Assembly (NCBI GenBank): GCA_902712845.1
Contig: LR743504.1
Location: 4,726,675 to 4,790,674 of the forward strand
DNA from: Methylobacterium bullatum
GTDB taxonomy: Bacteria; Pseudomonadota; Alphaproteobacteria; Rhizobiales; Beijerinckiaceae
Direction of reading: 5' to 3'
Length of the DNA: 64,000 nt
Below are positions 63,998-64,000 of the stretch, piece after piece (within the stretch, counting starts at the first letter, position 1; each line of letters begins with the position of its first letter). The notes beneath the pieces are model-generated. The model saw only the letters and a program-made list of their open reading frames with translations, ran no database searches and had not been told where the DNA came from. A program made the position numbers and the translations under genes.

Positions 63998-64000
63998 ATG
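63998..64000 (+). CDS. dnaA: Possible dnaA start codon (edge, only ATG visible)
   Basis: The window ends with ATG preceded by GAGGAGA about three bases away, a purine-rich ribosome-binding-like stretch. The preceding gene order (mutM, ubiE, ubiB, coaBC, rpsT) is that which adjoins dnaA in Rhizobiales. Only the start codon is visible, so the identity is inferred. Confidence 0.35.

Overview
The window looks like a piece of an alphaproteobacterial chromosome of the Rhizobiales, most likely a Methylobacterium/Methylorubrum relative. Reasons: very high GC with pervasive antisense open frames; the CtrA/ChpT cell-cycle phosphorelay beside flagellar and chemotaxis genes; Rhizobiales-type families (TIGR02302/DUF4175, EipA/DUF1134, DUF2852, DUF1192, twin-transmembrane protein); a PQQ-dehydrogenase homologue; and a mutM-ubiE-ubiB-coaBC...rpsT block that in Rhizobiales lies next to dnaA. 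The last three bases (ATG preceded by a purine-rich stretch) are probably the dnaA start, so the right end is probably the origin-proximal end of the chromosome. The genus is an inference.

Layout. 1-2747: an RND efflux operon (adaptor, then pump truncated by the window edge). 3132-5541: small envelope or unknown proteins, a metallophosphoesterase and tRNA-Ser(GGA). 5895-20833: a motility and cell-cycle block with flhA, a YbhN-like membrane protein, fliJ, fliI, divergent ctrA, then cheA-cheW-cheY-cheB-cheR read leftward, chpT, and divergent cysQ. ChpT is the phosphotransferase that feeds CtrA. A CtrA-like box sits before flhA and CtrA/CcrM-type sites sit before ctrA, so the block is plausibly one regulon. 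20844-28174: YHS protein, EipA, a coiled-coil membrane protein, a Cys-rich exported protein, lptM-lysA, a large DUF4175 protein and a small twin-membrane protein.

28320-32689: PagL-like lipid A deacylase, cobalamin adenosyltransferase, etfB-etfA and 3-hydroxybutyryl-CoA dehydrogenase, the last three a coherent acyl-CoA oxidation/electron-transfer set. 32768-37742: an RTX protein with a papain-like domain, quinone oxidoreductase, upp, small membrane proteins. 37826-40396: TetR regulator, then a COG0523 zinc GTPase behind a perfect Zur-like palindrome, with a coupled small Cys protein. 40426-46396: alpha/beta hydrolase, lytic transglycosylase with SPOR-like tail, orphan YejF-type ABC ATPase, deoB, acyl-CoA thioesterase, membrane protein. 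46666-47001: a short AT-rich island holding one reading frame split by a single TAA, the clearest sign of transfer. 47069-52193: a PQQ-dehydrogenase-like protein lacking usual active-site residues, ankyrin protein, PRISE-like reductase, transglutaminase-like protein, VOC protein.

52271-64000: uvrB with a long N-terminal extension, two exported or Gly-rich proteins, mutM, ubiE, ubiB, coaBC, a small membrane protein, VOC and GST proteins, rpsT with a clear promoter and terminator, and a GANTC-rich region before the presumed dnaA. Two copies of a 112-113 bp palindromic element occur about 50 kb apart. No insertion sequence, prophage or CRISPR array was seen. The most unusual items are the AT-rich broken gene, the altered PQQ protein, the RTX/papain-like protein and the dispersed palindromic element.
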